Shown here in pieces: positions 12,601 to 25,309 of a DNA stretch of 64,000 nucleotides. A model generated the notes under the pieces. That model was not told the origin of the DNA. It saw only the letters and a program-made list of their open reading frames with translations, and ran no database searches. The stretch comes from Tubiluchus corallicola (taxonomy: Eukaryota; Priapulida; Priapulimorpha; Priapulimorphida; Tubiluchidae). Numbering within the stretch: the first letter of the stretch is position 1; the number at the start of each line of letters is the position of its first letter. The translations under genes were made by a program, and so were the position numbers. The stretch spans positions 496,001 to 560,000 of the forward strand of contig JAQGDQ010000096.1 in NCBI GenBank assembly GCA_030141605.1. Direction: 5' to 3'.

Positions 12601-15600
12601 CAGCTTTAAAAACTTACCTGAGGTATGGAGAATTGCATGATAGTGTTGTCACACATCTTTTGATCAGTGACTATTAGTGGTTCTATCAATGACCAATAGT
12701 AAGAGTCTCCCTAAAAACTACAGTAGGCATTATACAAAATGCTCAAGCATTCTAATTGCTTTATTAATGAGATGATGGCTTTCGAGGTATAGCTTCTAAC
12801 CGACTATTAACCATTAACACTGGATTAAAAACTCCGCAGAAATTTAGCTTTTCACATTTTCCGGTCTAGAGCTGTAATTTTTGATTCACTTATCCAGGCT
12901 GTATTCTTGGACAATATATTCCAGTAGCATTGTTATATCTTTCACTTCCATATCTGCATTCTAGATGTACGTCTAGAATCACATTTCTTGATAAAGTTTA
13001 AATTAAAAATTTTACTGCTGACTGATCGATTCTGGTGTGCGAGAACTACGAGAAACAAATTAATACATGATCACCTGGTTACAGTTATAGGTGGCTGGTT
13101 ATAGTAGCATGCTTAATATGACTGTTCATCATAATCATGGTACATTCTTGTTCTCTAATCTATTTGGTTTATTGTATCTTAGGGACATATACACAAAAGA
13201 CGGAGCTCCATTTGCACCTTTGAATGGTCAAAATGATAACCTTGTAAATGGTAATATGGAAGGTGTCATATCAATGACTACTTCAGCTACCGATGTCATC
13301 ATGGCAGACACCTGCACTGCTTACAGTGAGACCGTCAGTTTAGCCACTCTCACCCAGCAGAGCCCAAGCGAGGATATCGGTCACTTTGAAGCTGTCATGC
13401 AGAAAATATCGAGCACCACCAGTCCAAATGTTACTAAAAAGAACCTCACAATTGACAACAAAGACTTTGTTCAAAAAGAAAAGATTAATTGCTTTCCAGC
13501 ACTGATTGATGGTGCACCTGTGATTTGTGATACTAACAAAAATTTAAATGGTGTTGCTTATGATGAAGATGTAACACAGACTGCAGCGGCACCAGTCACA
13601 CCGCAAAAGGTTGTCATTGGCTGGTTAGACTTGGACAGGCTAAACAGTCTGGGTAAGAACAATCCACCGGATTTCTGTGATTCTTTGGGCTCAAATGCCA
13701 GTGCTATGTCAGTGGATAGTATTCCAGCTGATCAACCAAACACTGTTCACAACACTTCTCCAATAAGTGGAAGTGAAGCAGCTCTGTGCAATGGCGAGGC
13801 TGCTAGCCGTCTGAAACCAGATATGTCACTGGAGGACCTTGACAATGAGATTGCTGTATTAGAAAAAGAACTGTCAAATAGTTATCATCAGCAAGCAAAT
13901 GAAACAAATGATTTAGCTCCTTTATATGATCCTGTCATACGTGACTCTTCTCCAACACCACCATTCCAAGTAAATAGAACCGAGCCGTTAACTGCAGCAT
14001 TGTCACCAAACCAGCAAAGACCTGAAACTTTAGGCTTTAAGTCAGGTGAAGAAGCAAGCTCTTCAAAGTGTGGTGATGGTCACAGTGAGAGTAATATCAA
14101 AGAAAACCAAAGTGATTTTAGTGAGAATGCTGATGAACACGAAGCAAGACATTCCAATCGTAACTCTTTCGGAAAGATGTCAGGTGAAATTTCTCCATAC
14201 ACTAAAAGTCCTGATGACTGGGAGGTCGTCCCTCAGTTGACTAGCCCAATCTCTGAGTTTCCTCTTCCTAATATGAGAAGTCCGGGCAATGGGGCAGTGT
14301 CACCGGAAATGGATAGGCAAGCGCTTTACAGTAAGGCACTTGTTAGCGAAGCTGTTGAGGAATCCACTGAAGAAAACTCAGCTAAAGAAAAGAAAATTGA
14401 GGAATCTGCAGAAAAAGAAATACTATCAAATACTATTTTATCTAGTGATCCTAGCACAAAAAAAGACTTGACTGATGATACTCACAACAACAGTGCGAAA
14501 TCACCTCAAATGCCTCGCATAACTTGTAAGTGTAAGAAACGCATGTATGATGAGACCGAGGAAAACCGTGATGTACCTCCTAGGCCTGTTTTTTGTGTTT
14601 ACTGCAAGGGTAACACCCCAACACAAGAAGCGCAAGAATTTTCGGTAACTGCTGACTTTACTGAGCACGTTCAGACTGCAAGGATTGTATCACCAGATGG
14701 AGATAAGAGGCAGCTTAGTAGTGAAGTCTCGATGACAGCAAATGCTAAACCAGAAGCTAATGTTCTTTCAGATAACGAAAGTCTGATAACTGAAGACAAA
14801 CAAGAAAAACTAACTGTACCCATTAATGTTTCTGAATGTTGCAACAACTCCCCGATTGAAAATTTTGGTGTGGGTGATGAAGAAAAGAATCTTAATCCCT
14901 TCTTTGAAACAATGGCTAGTCCAAATGACCGACCTCAGACTCATGACTATATTGATAACTTTAGATTAAATGAAAGTGGTAGCCTAGATGAAACTCTATA
15001 TGCATCTCCGATTAAGCTTGCCGCTAATTCACATAATGTTGAAGCTACCTCTTTCGTTAATGATTCTAAGCTTATAGATGTTGATGTTGGAAATGAAGAT
15101 ACTAAAAACAAATCACAGGCAGAGTGCAGATCCACAACTGGCAGCAATACTATTAGTCACTTATATGGTGTAGATAATCCTGCATTTGATGATAGCTTCC
15201 TGCCTCCACCACCACCATTGCCACCTAGTAATATTTGTCAGGTATCTCCATCTAGTGGCAAGTCACAGAAAGCAACAGGTGTTGTTTCACCTATGTACCA
15301 AGACGAACACACGTATGAAGAAGAACTGATGTACAGAGACCAAGGTGCAAGTGAAAATCTCTATGAAGAGATACATTACAGGCAACAGCTGGTAAAGAAT
15401 GAGGGACCTCGAAAAGAGGACGTTGTGTATGAGAACTACATTCCCGAACATCCTTCAGAGGATCACATTTATGAAGAAATTCCATATCAGCGCATGCCAC
15501 GGTCCCACAAGGATTCTGGAACTTATGAAGAAATCCCAGATTACATGCAAAATGCCTTTGATCATCACTATGATGTTCCAAAACCTGTTGCTCGCGTGCA

Positions 15601-18600
15601 CCCAGAAACTGTGGTATTACCTGATGATGCTCGTGGAAAGCATGAAGATCATGTCTATGACATTCCTAAGCCAATTGCGAAAGTTGCACCACTTGAAGAA
15701 AAATTGTCAATTGAGATTCCAGATGATGTGGTGTCTGCTGAAGAACGGGCTGCACAGAGGTTAGAGTCATGTCCAGATAAAAAGAACGAGGAACCTTGTT
15801 CTGTTTGTGATGTAAACGGAGCTTCAGCACCTTCATCTGCTGAAGCTCAAGAATCTGTCGACGTTCACACTCTTGCGTTCTTTGTTGATGTCAACAAGTT
15901 GTCCCCAGAGCCAGAGAAGTCCCCGCTGAAACAGAAGCCAAAGACAGATAGTAGCCAAGACGGTATGGCATTTTTCATCGACCTCAACAAGACAGAGGAA
16001 AGCATGGAGAATAAGAAGAGATCCAGTGTCAAGAAAAAGAAACAGGAAGAATGTAAAGGCGAAGCGATGTGGTTGGATTTAAGCGAGGAAAGAGAATCAA
16101 AAGTGATAAAGGGCAAACATCAAGTAGAAGTTTCTTCTACTGATAACAGTGAGAACATTGAAAAATCTGAAAGTGGAGACAGTTCTGAAGAAACCAAAAG
16201 CTTCAGTCCACCTAACTTGCCTACAAAGGTATGAACTGTTATCAATTGCAGAATTTTCAGCTAGACAGAGTTCCATTCTAAATGAAATTTACATAATATT
16301 AATTTTATCTCACAGTGTAACATTTTGTTTTTTTCTTGAAAACTATGCTTTATGTATAATAGTATGTAAATATTTTAATAAGGTGTTTTCCTTATTATCA
16401 TTTCCAATTTTCATTGTTAAAACGTTCATTTATGCAGAATGAACGAACAATTTGTTAAACATTACTTGTAATTTAGGAGAGTCCCGAACAACATGGGTTG
16501 CACAGTGTTAATGCTATTCATGTAAATGGTGATGCTGCTGCTACCTGTAATTGGGAAAGTCAAACTTCAATGGAAAGTAGCCAGTTCTCTTTAACAAAGG
16601 TATTTCTATTTGTGTGTGTAACTTGATACCGATGGCTTGGACTGTTTAGCATGATTTTTCGTAAAATTTAGGACATTTTATTAATGAAAATGCTTTTCTG
16701 ACTAGTCAAAGCCAGTTGTTTCCTCGCAATGCTACAGTGTCTTAGGAACTGTTTTTAAAAGATAAAAGTATTTATCTTATAAATGCTTATAAAAATTGTA
16801 AGTTCGGGTTACAATTGCAAGATTTTTGTTGATAAAATTCAGTAGCTGTACGTGATATATTCCAAAATTGAACAGTTAAATAGCACTACAACAACTAGAC
16901 CCTTGTAGCTGTACTTTTTAATTTTTTTTCTCTGTTTTGCTTTTTTTCAAGGCATTTTTACATACATTTTTCTGAATGTGTGCACATAAACTGTAAACTT
17001 TTCACTATTGCCTGGATTTTATTGATAAAAAGTGATCGGTTGTATCACCTTGTTTGTACATTTATCAGATTTTTATGTTTACCTCAATTATTTTCATTTT
17101 TTTTACAAACTACACATATGGTAGCATCCTTACAAAAACAAAGTAGTGCTATAATTGACATCATAAAGTAGTTTGCAATGTTCTATTGCAGTCAGAAATC
17201 GTGACAGAGATGGAATCATGTGACGTGGAGAACAGCAATGTTTCCGAAGAGGAAGACTTGACACTCGCAGAATATGAAGCTTGCTCTAAGCTTGGCAGGG
17301 ATTTGCTCAAGTTGTACCTGAACTCCATAGATACCGATGTCGTTTTGTATGTTGATGGGACAGAAGTGCTGGCACACAAGTAAGTTGGTCATTATTAGTC
17401 ACATAATGAACTAGAGTTGAACTTATGCCAGAGATTTTAAAACAGTAGTTATGTTGTTTGTGTCTGTAGAATTGCAGAATTAAAAGTATCTTTCATTTAA
17501 GACATGAAACTATCTCTTAATAATCGTTTGATAGTTGTCTGTGAAACAAATAGTAGTGCACCTGTTTCATAAGCTTGCCAATTTGACGTTGCCGTGACCA
17601 CAGTCTAGGTAGCAGGTTTTGTGAGAAAAGAGATGGATAAGAAAGCAGTCTGGGAGTGTGTTAGTTAGATGTTACAAATATTCCTTTCACTGTCCGTATA
17701 AACTAGTACTGCAATGATGTGAGTGCAGATCTGGTTGATACTGTTCAAAAGTATTAATTAACGTAATATAATTATCATTGTTCGTGTTCATTGTTTAAGC
17801 GCGTCAAGAACATTTTAAAAGCTTCTAAACTATCTTGCTGTCCCACCCAGGTACAAGATAAAAATTCGTAAAAGTTCAGCGAAAATTAGTTTGGTGCCAG
17901 AGTAAGATGTAGGATTTATTTTTGTTTAATTTTAAACATTGTTTTGATTATGCATTGAATCAACCATAGACAAAATTACCTTCTTATTTAGGTGGCAAAC
18001 TTTTAATTGCCACTTTAATGGATTTCAGGAACTTTCTTTATTTTTGCTTACAGATGTATCCTAACAGCCAGATCAGATTACTTTGCTAATATTCTCTTGG
18101 AAAATAGCCATGAGAATAACACAGCTGTTGAACTACCCGGGTGAGCATTTTATAAGTTCTTTTCTTGTAACACGAGAATAGAGAGTGTGATTGCTAATTT
18201 CAGATAAATAATGTTAAACTTTTCCATTTCTTGTGTAACCATGAGGTTTACGACAAAAAGAAATTTCGCAGATGAATCACTCAGATGTGGTGAATTCACT
18301 AACCAGTTATTCTTTTATGGCAACCAGTCTTTATATAGTAACAAAACTGGATGGGGCTGATATGCATGTTCAATGGCATACATGTTTCAAAAATAACAAA
18401 ATGTGTAAAATGGGGTTAGATTGATGTGGAAAATGCACCTGCCCATCACCAACCCGTGAAACAACGAAGCCCATTCCATAGTGACGGTTTTATACCTGAT
18501 ATTCAATGCCATCATGCATTGTCAGTTCCTGCAAAACTAAAAAAAATATTCTAAATTTCTTAGCTTCGGTGCTTGTCATACGACTATGTATTGTATTAAG

Positions 18601-21600
18601 AAATTTGTATTATCTTTTGTAGTGTCTCCAACAAAACCATTCAAGTCATTATGCACTACATTTACGGTGGATGCATACGCATAGATGACGACGTTAACCT
18701 TCTAGAATTAGTCCGCCATGCCGACTTGTACAACCTGGATGGGCTGAAAGATGCAATTTGTTTTGTAATCAAGAAAAATCAATGTCACTTTTTTCACAAG
18801 GTATTTTTTATTTTAAAGTAAATGGTAGTAAATAAAGTTACGTCAGAATGTGTTTTTTACGTGTTTGTTAGTGTTTTTCTATTAACAAAAACAAGGCATG
18901 TTATTTATATTTGAGGTTTGTTTTTCTGTCAGTTAGACAAGTTATGCAGTTTTCACTACAGTTTTCTGACTGGTTTTGCTTAATTTACATGCCAGAACTG
19001 GGATAATAAGTAAAACTTGTCTTGACTAAAAGAATCGCCAAGGTTTTAGTTCATCAGTGCCAATCTTTAAACATTTTGCTTTGTTTGGTAAAAAAATATT
19101 AAAAAATGTAAAGTGTACAGTGACTTATGAGACACCCTGTATTATTCTCAAAAAGCTTTATTTGCATTTAAGGTACATTATGTAAGCCATGTCATCATGA
19201 ACAATGGTATAAAATGAGAAATGGTATAAAGAATTTCATAAAGGTTTAGCTTTACTGTATAGGTTATATATGTGTGTTTCTATTTTGTCAGCCCTGCCAG
19301 ACATGTGTGAGTGGCATCACCGAAGCTCTTCCACTTTCCGTAGCCTATAACTTGCCTGAGCTGGAAGAACGAGCATTCCGTTGGATCACAAAGCACTTCC
19401 ATCGCGTCTGGCCCACGAAGGATTTTGCCACGTTACCAGAAAGCTTGCAGGAAAAGTGCTATGACAATGTCATGTTTGAAATGGTATAAACATAATTTCT
19501 AAAATCTGTGCAGTAGTTTTATAGGCTAATTGTATATATTGTGGAAATAAGTAAGAATTCGTGAGTTTTTAGAACCAAATTTGAGTGAAAGGAATGAAAT
19601 ATGAAGTGATTCAATGGTCTACTGGTCGTGTCTTTGAACTTGTAATTCAAAGTTTGCTGGTTCAAATCCAGGCTCAGTCTCGACATTTTCATGGTTCCTT
19701 CTTTTTGTCAAGTTTGGTTTCAAAGATTCAGATTGATTCAAAACACAATAATTGATGTGACATTACAATTTTAAACTAATATCGTCAACATGTCAATACA
19801 TCATAGTTTGCAAAAAAGTTTAGCCTTTGTTATATTAAAAGGGCGTAACAAAAATTTACAGTATGCAGTAGAACATGTTCCAGAACAATCTGCAGGAGAT
19901 ATTTTTCCTAGAAAGAATCAAATGATACAATTATCATTTGCTTTCATATTGCCTGTGCCATTCCCCTCTTGCTGCTTGTTTTATCTATAGGTATGTTAAT
20001 TTGAGAATTTACAAATCAACAAAATTGAAAATTTATTCTATTCATTACTTCTTAGTAAACCTTGTCTTCTTTAAAACTTCTTGCAGAACAAGGAAACTGT
20101 TCTTGACTTAGTTGTTGACTGTGATAAAACATTTGCTATGCTTCCACAAGCAAAATGGACAGAGACTGTGTTTGGCTTGACCTCCCAGCTATTGGAAAAC
20201 TGCGTCGGATTCTTAGCGGATGATTTTGTCAATGTTTTGCGGAGTGAGAGCGTGATTAAACTGGCAAAGGTGAGTCTAATTCATTTGAGTTTTCTCTTCA
20301 ATTTTTTTTCACTCATTTTCCATCCCTGATTAAAACATTGCACAATTGGCTGTGAAGTTATGCAATGCTGGCCTAATTGTAAATGGATGGGTGGTTACCA
20401 GTAAAACTGTTGTTGGGAGATTTTGAGGGACCCAGTAAAACTGTTGAGGGACTTGAACTTATTTTTTAAAAAAAATCTTTGTTTGACGTGTGAGGGTGCT
20501 CAGTGCAGATGACTAGTCCATCAGTTATTTTCTTTCTATTTTCATTAATGTAGATTTTTTGTTTGTAAAAACTTAAATTGAAACCTTTTCCATTCATAAG
20601 TTTTTCCGCATGATTTTGATTCTAAACGTTTTTGGTCACTCGCAAATTTCATTGGCTTGCCAGAGTGAAAGATTTTGATCTTATGGAGCAGTGTGCCTTC
20701 AAATATGAAAACAAAAAAATCTTTAAAAAAAATTTTTTTACACAGGGTCTGGGTTGGCATGTGACCATCATAGAGGAGACTATTTGTTCCGCTGTGACTA
20801 AGATGTCTGTGGACACGGCGTGCGTGGGTTATGTAGAAACAGTTCGATTGGCTAAAGACCTAGAACAGGGAGCAGACTGGAATGAGGTATGTTGAACAAT
20901 GCAGTGTATCGTTATGCTGTACAAAGTAGGTATTGGAACTGTTTTTATACACAATCCAATGTATGGTTTTATAGTAAAAAATAGAGGTGGGGCCAGTTAT
21001 TATTCACTTAGTTTAGTTACATGTTCTCCAGTGTGGAAGTGAACAAACTACATCCACTATTTGATGTTGAAAATTTCAGGAATCATAATTCTTGCTATCT
21101 GTACAAAAATTCACTGATTAGTATACAGTCAGACCTCGTTATAATGTCAACCTCAGTACAATGCCAACCTTTTTTGCAGTCATAAAGTAGGCGGTATAAA
21201 GAAGTTTGAGTGTAACTATAATGTCTGATGTTTGCTGTATATTACAGTATTTACATTAACATTTGGGCATAGAATAAGCCTGAAATTTTTAACAATTACC
21301 TTAAATCTGGTTCTCATATGGAGCTTCTTAAGAATCTGCCCAGTTATGGGGGATGTTACTTACCAGAGATCAGTAACTACACTTGAACAGTTCTTATTGG
21401 TCATTAACATAAAGCATGAAGCCAACATCTATTGCATGCTACCTTAGTTAATGTGTAATCTCCCACCTTCACCATCAGGGTTTGAATATTATGTTATAGA
21501 TATACAGCGCAATAATTGTTGCTGTTAACAAACAACTTTTCATTGTTTTTAAGAAGTGCATTTTTATATATAATTATATACACTCGTATTTGCAGAACTT

Positions 21601-24600
21601 TGTCAACATGCTACCAAGGTTGACTAGAAAGCTGGAACAGCACCTGCTACAAAATTCAAATGCAGTGAAGTCGTGCGAGGCGTGGAATATGTTAACTCCA
21701 GAAGTTCAGCAGAAAGTCTCTGATGGTAAACTGCACTCAATTTTTAACTATCATGACTGACATTTAATAGTTGCAAAGCTTTTACTCAAATGCAGTCATG
21801 TATTTCGCATAGAGGCAACTTAAGAACTGTGATTAGGTTAAGAGTTTCATCATTCGGCTTCTAATAAGTGATATTTTATCGATAACTTTTATACTTGTTA
21901 AGTTTTGTGTACTCAAAAGCAATTCTAAGCACCTGTGATGGTGTAGAACTGGCGAATTGCACATGTTTCCATTTAAAAACCACAGTTCACATGTTTTCTT
22001 TGTTCTTTGGTTGTACTATCATGTTAGAGATTCCACGATCATAATGTCTCTACCAAGATTTCGTTTTTGATTTGTGTTCAGACAAAATGACATCACGCGT
22101 TGTAAGATCACTTGATCATTAAGTCAACTATGATGTTATGAAAGTTTAAAAAATGTAAAGAGAAACCACAGGGGCAAGAAAACTGGAAGAAATGTTTTTT
22201 CCACAGATCTGCATGTCTGTGATTCATTCTACTTACGTTATATTTTTTAAAAGACGTTTTAAATAATTGATTTTATTGCATTGTGCATTTATACAAAATT
22301 TTTTTGTTACTTGTTGGTTTTGGTTTATGTTGCTTTTGTGTCTGTTTATTTTATTTTCTTATCATTTTCCACTTGTTCATTTCAGCTGCCATGTTTGTTG
22401 TTGACATGGAGAAGCCAAAGTCTTCTCCTCCTCGCTTTTCCAGTCTTAACAGGGTAAGAATTTGCTTAACTCCCGTTTATGCATCGAGCTGGCGCAAACC
22501 CTTCACTTCCTAGTATTTAGATTTAGAAAATGTGTCAAACTTCCTGTAGACTAATGATGGAATCTGTTATATAAAAAAATGTTGCCAAAATGCTAAATTT
22601 ACCCAAATGTTAGCGGCTGTTCTGTAGTCATGACAACTCCATGGCTGTAAAATGTTTTTGTCATCTCAGCAGATGATTCTGTCCATTACTAGAGGTCACG
22701 CTGAAACGAGTAATGTTACAAAAAACTTGCTCAGTAGCCTGAGAAGGTCAGAAAACATTGAGACATGTGCATATCAGTTGTTGCTAATTCTACGGATCCG
22801 CATTTATAAATATTAGTCACAGTTGCACTATCATTATAAAAACACTGACTGAGATAGATTAGGATACAAGGTACCATTTCCTATTAATTAGTCAAATTTT
22901 GTCAACCCCAACTAATGATTAAATAAAAAAACTAGTAATTTTAATTGACAGAAAGAGTAAACATTACTTGTTTGAGTTGTTGTACAGTTTACTGAAACAC
23001 TGGGAAATTTATGGGCATCCGCTGGGGGTGTGGGCACTAAGTCATTTGCCACCCCCTGGATCAGGCCTTCTAACCTAGGGTGAGGGGTTTGGAAGTTGAA
23101 CTTCATAATTAATTCCGTAAGGAGCGTCAGAAATTTTTCTTTGCTTAAAAATTAAGAGGGATATAAAGACCAGTCTTCTTGTGAAGGGTTACACACTGGC
23201 AGCAAATTATGATTTGAAAAAAGATGCAAAGGGGCCACACAGTTTTTGTCATGTATGATCAACCAAATATTCCCATTGGCTCACTTATTCTTCACACTTG
23301 AAAGGAGCTTTCTGCAAGTATTGTATAATTTTTCCACAGCCTGTTCATCTTACAGATGGGTATGATAATTTAAGCAATAATTGTGATAACAGGAGTATAT
23401 CCCTTTGCCTCCCCTTGGAAAAGCTGCAGCGGACTCCCTTGATTGGAATTGCAATCAGTTACAATGATGCCAGCTAAACGTTATTATCTACAAGTAATGC
23501 TTTGTTTTCTGGACTGTTCTGTAGTCTTTTATCACGGTCCTAATCATATAGATGTTGGGTAAGTAATGTTGTGAGTAATGCAAAATTTGGCTGCATTATT
23601 AAAAAACAGTTTTGGTTTAGCATTTCTAATTTCTAACTTTTGTAATGAATAGAAATTTCGCAACGGTCACAGCATGGAGCAGGATCACAAATCACCGAGT
23701 CCAGAACATCCCAAACCTACTAAAGAGACATCCGTTGCTGCTACTGCAAAGTCCTCTAATGGAACCGCCAATGCACCTTCTGAAAATAATAAAGTTGTGA
23801 GTAGGAAATTGCTTCTTGGTGTCATTGCTACCTGTGACGATCATGATGATGATGATGAAAATGAAAATGATAATGACAAAAATGATTTAATCTATTCTTT
23901 TTAGTAATAGATACTGCTTAGTATTTATATCTGCTTACTAGATGTAATTTAAATGTGAAACATGTGGTGTCTAGTGCATTCTGTAATAGGTTACTACTTA
24001 TTATGAGAAGAGAGATTATGATTATGAACATTATTCAACAAATTTGGTGGTAAAATTGCTGTAGATGATTGTTTGTTGTGAATGTTAGAACAGCAGAACT
24101 CTTGTGACTGTACATTCTGGGTTTCTTTTTACATTGTGATTATTTTCAGGAGAAAGTCAAAACAAAACAAGCGGCAAAATCAAAAGCCGAGAAACCCAAG
24201 GGACCAGAGAAGTCCAAATCATCAACGCAGTTAAAGACTTCCAAACCACTGGCGTCGACACAGCAATCGACAAAAAAACCCACTCGTCCGAAATCGTGGG
24301 CAAGTGACCAGGAATCTGTGCAGTTGAAAGGTAGTTTGTCGTGTTCACAACACATTGATTTACAGATATTGTTGTTATTTGTAAGTGAAATTGTTTTTCA
24401 GCAAAATTTTTACAAGGTCAAATCCAGGTGTTTGGTATTCTTGGCAGCTCTTCTAGCCATTTAAGTGACCATACCATATTTTTCAAAATCACTATTGAGT
24501 CACAGAAAAACGTTATTGAGTTGTTTGAATATTTAAAGCCTGCTCGAAAGAAGTCTTAAAGCCATGATCTTCATTTTGTTTTGCCTCACGTGTGGTAAAT

Positions 24601-25309
24601 TTGTGTTCTGCAACTGCTATCCTTAGGGCTGCCTTTGCTAGAAAGGTGGAATTTCTAAGTATTAAGATTCAGAAGATTTCTTAGAACTTGAAGGGAAGAG
24701 AATATGTGGTTTGCCAGGCATTTACTAGCTAATAGCTAAATTACACAATGGACTTTTACAGGTTTCTTGCAAGAGGTGCAGGTTATATTATTGGCTGAGT
24801 TGTTTTCGGTGTCTATTTAAAAAAGCAATATCTTAGTGCATTCTGTTTTTGGGAACAAAGGTATTTGCGGAGGCAGAAGGTAAATTCAAAAGACAGACGA
24901 TAAAAAGCAATTTTTAAACAGTGGCTGGTTTAAAAATATGAGAATGTCAAGAATCTGATGCAGTGAAGCTGTTGAGCAAAGACTGATGTTTTATTGTGCA
25001 ACAGAATGTGCAAGAATATTAGAACGGCTCATGCTGAAACCTGCAAACTGTTTACAAAATGGTTAGCTTTGTGTATTATTTTCCAGTTGTCATCTATTTT
25101 CATTTTCTTTCAGTGTAAAAATTGTAGCATTATTCTCATTTATAGCAAACAAGACAGCAAAAACCTCCACTACAGGAACCACAAGACCAATTCGAACAAA
25201 GAGTGTCACTGGTACAACTAGCACCCGACCGAATCTGACTAAAAACAAGTCGACGACTTCAAGTGTTCCAAAAAGTAAGATTCCTAGCAACAAGCGACCT
25301 ACCTGTTGA
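5026..25309 (+). CDS. BTBD8: BTBD8-like double-BTB protein, 15 coding exons, 1723 aa
   Basis: Exons: 5020(ATG 5026)-5168, 12419-12622, 13183-16228, 16477-16599, 17192-17379, 18054-18140, 18623-18800, 19292-19483, 20087-20269, 20746-20886, 21596-21725, 22386-22453, 23653-23796, 24150-24330, 25146-25309. All junctions are GT-AG and keep phase. BTB1 is at about residues 46-125 (HSDVTITTESQEICAHELIL). BTB2 is at about 1190-1320 (DLLKLYLNSIDTDVVLYVDG, then HYIYGG). A BACK-like helical region (about 1324-1540) follows, then a basic Ser/Thr/Lys-rich tail (1560-1723). The order and the LGxDLLKLY, HYIYGG and KHF-W blocks match vertebrate BTBD8, known as APache, an AP-2 partner in clathrin endocytosis. 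Unlike the vertebrate protein, the inter-BTB linker is about 1,070 residues and the C-terminal tail is short. The N-terminus is uncertain: 5026 is the first in-frame ATG of the exon, its Kozak context is weak, and an in-frame TAG lies just upstream. Confidence 0.92.
5818..5903 (+). repeat. (AT)n microsatellite with palindromic core
   Basis: A TA-dinucleotide tract is interrupted by mirrored TATAAGTGATATATA and TATATATCACTTATA segments. It can therefore fold into a long hairpin. It lies in the BTBD8 intron. Confidence 0.9.
6430..6536 (+). repeat. Imperfect (CGT/CAT)n trinucleotide repeat
   Basis: A mixture of GTC, CGT, CAT and ATC triplets runs for about 105 bases in the BTBD8 intron. Open frames across it are products of the repeat. 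Confidence 0.9.
6936..7020 (+). repeat. (GA)n microsatellite
   Basis: A purine-only GA-rich tract with GGGGGG interruptions in the BTBD8 intron. It is a homopurine run that could form a triplex. Confidence 0.9.
9642..9703 (+). repeat. Compound (AT)n(GT)n(GCGT)n microsatellite
   Basis: AT repeats pass into GT repeats, then GCGT repeats, then GT again. The alternating purine-pyrimidine tract is of a kind that can adopt Z-DNA. It lies in the BTBD8 intron. Confidence 0.93.
13183..16228 (+). CDS. BTBD8: BTBD8 giant exon 3 coding the inter-BTB linker
   Basis: One 3,046-bp exon (acceptor TATCTTAG, donor AAG|GTATGA) encodes residues 116-1131. The first few codons (RDIYTKDG) finish the BTB1 fold. 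The rest is polar, acidic and apparently disordered. Visible elements: a CxC-x20-CxxC cysteine set (C564, C566, C587, C590); a proline run, PPPPPLPP, at 790-797; a Tyr-rich block at 821-944 with YEEI at 843, 879 and 897, YEEE at 827, YDVP at 912 and YDIP at 941; and three related FFVDVNK / FFIDLNK / MWLDLSE motifs near 1014, 1045 and 1078. By family knowledge YEEI is the preferred Src-family SH2 ligand and YxxP suits Crk-type SH2 domains; phosphorylation here is inferred. The frame is open across the whole exon and both splice junctions keep phase, so it is not an unspliced artefact. Confidence 0.93.
19611..19671 (+). mobile_element. tRNA-like SINE head or tRNA relic
   Basis: The sequence ATGGTCTACTGGTCGTGTC is followed by TTTGAACTTGTAATTCAAAG, then GGTTCAAATCC, a near-perfect B-box. 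The spacing matches a tRNA, and the middle forms an anticodon-stem-like hairpin with TGT in the loop. The 5' acceptor strand is not matched, so it is a tRNA-derived SINE or pseudogene rather than a working tRNA. It lies in a BTBD8 intron. Confidence 0.6.
21124..21214. mobile_element. Short pogo/Tigger-like MITE
   Basis: A TA flank is followed by CAGTCAGACCTCGTTATAAT; the far end reads as an inverted copy (CACTCAAACTTCTTTATACC on the minus strand) and is flanked by TA. At about 87 bases it is an internally deleted element with no coding capacity. It belongs to the same terminal family as the element at 50984. It lies in a BTBD8 intron. Confidence 0.65.

Noticed and set aside
14046-15764. Several frames on both strands inside the giant BTBD8 exon
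   Set aside because: They are shadows of the long coding frame and have no features of their own.
19611-19671. Functional tRNA gene
   Set aside because: A- and B-box-like parts are present but the acceptor stem does not pair, so it was called a SINE or relic.
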